DNA of 6,883 bases, taken from contig CATXTS010000106.1 of assembly GCA_958402495.1 (NCBI GenBank), forward strand, positions 1-6,883, read 5' to 3'. The first letter of the stretch is position 1. The number at the start of each line of letters is the position of its first letter. The position numbers and the translations under genes are program-made. The notes under the pieces are model-generated. The model did no database searches, was not told where the DNA came from, and saw only the letters and a program-made list of their open reading frames with translations. Positions 5,166 to 6,883 of the stretch are shown in pieces. Source of the stretch: an uncultured Clostridiaceae bacterium. Its GTDB lineage: Bacteria; Bacillota; Clostridia; TANB77; CAG-508.

Positions 5166-5309
5166 ATGCCATTTAGTTTAGCATTACTGATTTTTGTATT
5201 ACTAGTAGAATACTTAGCAATACAGAAAGATAAGCAAAATAAAAGAAGATGTACACAATCAAAGTTTGGCGACCACGATTGTACATCTTCGGTAACAACA
5301 CATAAATAA
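5166..5309 (+). CDS. 47-aa predicted membrane protein
   Basis: Starts at ATG 5166 immediately after the RHH gene's TAA, with AAGGAGGTGA (5151-5160) inside that gene, so it is translationally coupled. Residues 3-19 (FSLALLIFVLLVEYLAI) form one membrane segment, followed by a basic stretch (QKDKQNKRR) that would stay in the cytoplasm. A polar tail contains two Cys (C29, C39). The 3' third of the gene carries a large inverted repeat (5245-5290), so part of the tail may be constrained by RNA or DNA structure rather than protein. Function unknown. Confidence 0.65.
   Translation: MPFSLALLIFVLLVEYLAIQKDKQNKRRCTQSKFGDHDCTSSVTTHK
5245..5290. repeat. Large inverted repeat inside the 47-aa gene
   Basis: Arms 5245-5260 and 5277-5290 pair over 14 bp (GAAGATGT...ACATCTTC outer, ACAATC/GATTGT inner) with a 2-base bulge (5253-5254) and a 16-base loop. 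There is no T tract, so it is not a standard terminator. It is unusually long for chance pairing in coding DNA. Confidence 0.7.
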
Positions 5310-5311
5310 GC

Positions 5312-5351
5312 GCTATCTTTGTATATTTTAGCATATTTTTACAAGGATAGC
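5312..5351. repeat. Large inverted repeat just before the coiled-coil gene
   Basis: GCTATCTTTGTA (5312-5323) pairs with TACAAGGATAGC (5340-5351) over 12 bp with one G-U pair and a 16-base loop. The right arm ends a few bases before the ribosome site (AGAGGGAG) of the gene at 5368, so it could affect translation or transcript stability, or be a protein-binding palindrome. Confidence 0.7.
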
Positions 5352-5367
5352 AAGAGGGAGAAAAGAT

Positions 5368-5583
5368 ATGGAATTACAAGATAAATATGATGAATTAGAC
5401 AACATAGAAAACACAATTAGAAATTTAATAGATGAAATAACAGATAAAGATTATATAGCACAGTTACAAGAGACAATGTATCAAGCACAAAACGAAAAAG
5501 AAGAAATAGAACCGAGATTGCAAGAAATGTACGATAAAGAAGAACAAGAAATGAATTATCAGTACGAAAGGAGTGTAATTTAA
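5368..5583 (+). CDS. Small coiled-coil phage protein (71 aa)
   Basis: A highly charged, all-helical 71-aa protein with heptad-like Leu/Ile spacing from about residue 3 to 60 (LDNIENTIRNLIDEI, then IAQLQETMYQ) and no membrane segment. It resembles the small coiled-coil proteins that often precede recombination genes in Firmicute phages, but I do not recognise a named family. ATG 5368 follows an AGAGGGAG site. Its TAA overlaps the ATG of the next gene by one base, so it is translationally coupled to the putative annealing protein and may assist it. Confidence 0.8.
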   Translation: MELQDKYDELDNIENTIRNLIDEITDKDYIAQLQETMYQAQNEKEEIEPRLQEMYDKEEQEMNYQYERSVI

Positions 5584-6380
5584 TGAATTATGAAGATTTA
5601 GCAAAAGTTAATAATGAAATTCAAAAAACAGACATAAAAGGGAAAAAATATGCAGAAGTAAGTGAAAGAATTTTAGCATTTAGAAAATTAAATCCAAATG
5701 GAAAAATTATAACTGAAATTGTGGACAAAACAGATAATGATGTAACTATAAAAGCATCTATTTATGATGAAAATGAAAAACAATTAGCAACAGGATATGC
5801 AAGTGAAGTAAAAAAAGGTTTAGTTAATACAATTAGTATGCTAGAAAATTGCGAAACATCAGCAATAGGTAGAGCGTTAGGATTTTGTGGATTTGGAATA
5901 GATAATGGAATAGCGAGTGGACAAGATATGCAAAAGGTAGAAGAATTTAGGAGGAAAAATAAGAAAGAAGAGATTTTTAATAATATGTTTATTAGCTATG
6001 ATGAAGCAATGAAAATCGTTAAAATAGCGATTAATGAATTGTGTAGAAAACAAGGAATTTTAGTAGGAGATTTATCAGTAGTTGTTAATAGAGAACTTTG
6101 GTCTTCTTTAGAAGAACTGAATTTACAGCAATTAAAAATGTTAGAAATAGAACTTTCAAAAATTAATAACAAGAAACATAAGTGGCATGAAGAATTATAT
6201 AACAAAAATGAAAAAATAAAAAATATTGTTCCAGAAAATCAAGAAATAATATACAAAAGCAGTTCATATTTACTAGGGAAAGAGGCTTTAAAGCAAGCAG
6301 GAGAAGATGAATTATTAAAAGGACAAATAATTGATGGATATTTAGAATTAGGAACAGATTTAACAAAGACTATTGAGTAG
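5583..6380 (+). CDS. Putative single-strand annealing recombinase (Rad52/Erf-type)
   Basis: A 265-aa protein whose first half matches a phage family I know by pattern: KYAEVSERILAFRKLNPNG (residues 22-40), a TEIV strand, then LENCETSAIGRALGFCGFGID (87-107) and IASGQDM. That ENCETSA-GRALG signature marks phage proteins thought to belong to the Rad52/Erf group of ssDNA-annealing proteins, used for recombination and circularisation. The second half (about 130-265) is charged and helical, with no motif I recognise. The start overlaps the coiled-coil gene's stop, with GAAAGGAG upstream. The next gene is NinB/Orf-like, also a recombination function, which supports the call. The family link is solid; annealing activity is inferred. 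Confidence 0.72.
   Translation: MNYEDLAKVNNEIQKTDIKGKKYAEVSERILAFRKLNPNGKIITEIVDKTDNDVTIKASIYDENEKQLATGYASEVKKGLVNTISMLENCETSAIGRALGFCGFGIDNGIASGQDMQKVEEFRRKNKKEEIFNNMFISYDEAMKIVKIAINELCRKQGILVGDLSVVVNRELWSSLEELNLQQLKMLEIELSKINNKKHKWHEELYNKNEKIKNIVPENQEIIYKSSSYLLGKEALKQAGEDELLKGQIIDGYLELGTDLTKTIE

Positions 6381-6883
<503 letters not shown>

Overview
The window looks like the left end of a temperate phage or related integrative element lodged in a tRNA-Leu gene of a low-GC Bacillota, most likely a Clostridia member. The DNA is strongly AT-rich. Shine-Dalgarno sites are close to AAAGGAGGTGA, and codons favour A/T endings with AGA for Arg. Every family I recognise is typical of Firmicute phages. 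No species can be named from the sequence alone.

Layout. Bases 1-77 are the tRNA-Leu(UAG) gene, lacking its first six bases at the window edge. They are followed by a hairpin terminator and a tandem repeat that could be integrase arm sites. On the minus strand lies a lysogeny operon: XRE repressor, ImmA-like protein, tyrosine integrase (2141 down to 156). A divergent control region (about 2160-2310) holds a near-consensus promoter for each direction with palindromes between the hexamers. Rightward come a Cro-like protein (2339-2533) and small early genes: an 85-aa unknown, a 32-aa membrane peptide, a 119-aa membrane/coiled-coil protein, and a 60-aa conserved phage protein. Two minus-strand units interrupt this early region. 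One is a solitary 77-aa gene with its own promoter and GC-rich hairpins. The other is a two-gene operon of an Arc-like ribbon-helix-helix (RHH) protein and a DUF4145-like zinc-ribbon protein. A second strong rightward promoter (4946-4974) drives another small RHH protein, a 47-aa membrane protein, two large inverted repeats, a coiled-coil protein, and a recombination module: a Rad52/Erf-type candidate annealing protein, then a NinB/Orf-like protein, then the start of a further gene.

How it fits together. The 2160-2310 region is the expected lysis/lysogeny switch. The 4812-5018 region looks like a second, independent divergent switch. Two RHH proteins, both starting at TTG, face away from each other across three perfect TGATATCA palindromes and a longer TGATATAT...ATATATCA inverted repeat. 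This resembles phage P22 immI in layout (arc-ant operon divergent from mnt), with a DUF4145-like gene in the ant position. It is the most interesting part of the window.

Two genes carry notable defects or substitutions. The NinB-like gene has a one-base insertion that splits it. The integrase has Ser where the first catalytic Arg is expected. Several small genes (4671-4811, 5019-5165, 5166-5309, 2842-2940) are real by ribosome-binding site, frame and homology-like pattern despite their size or TTG starts.
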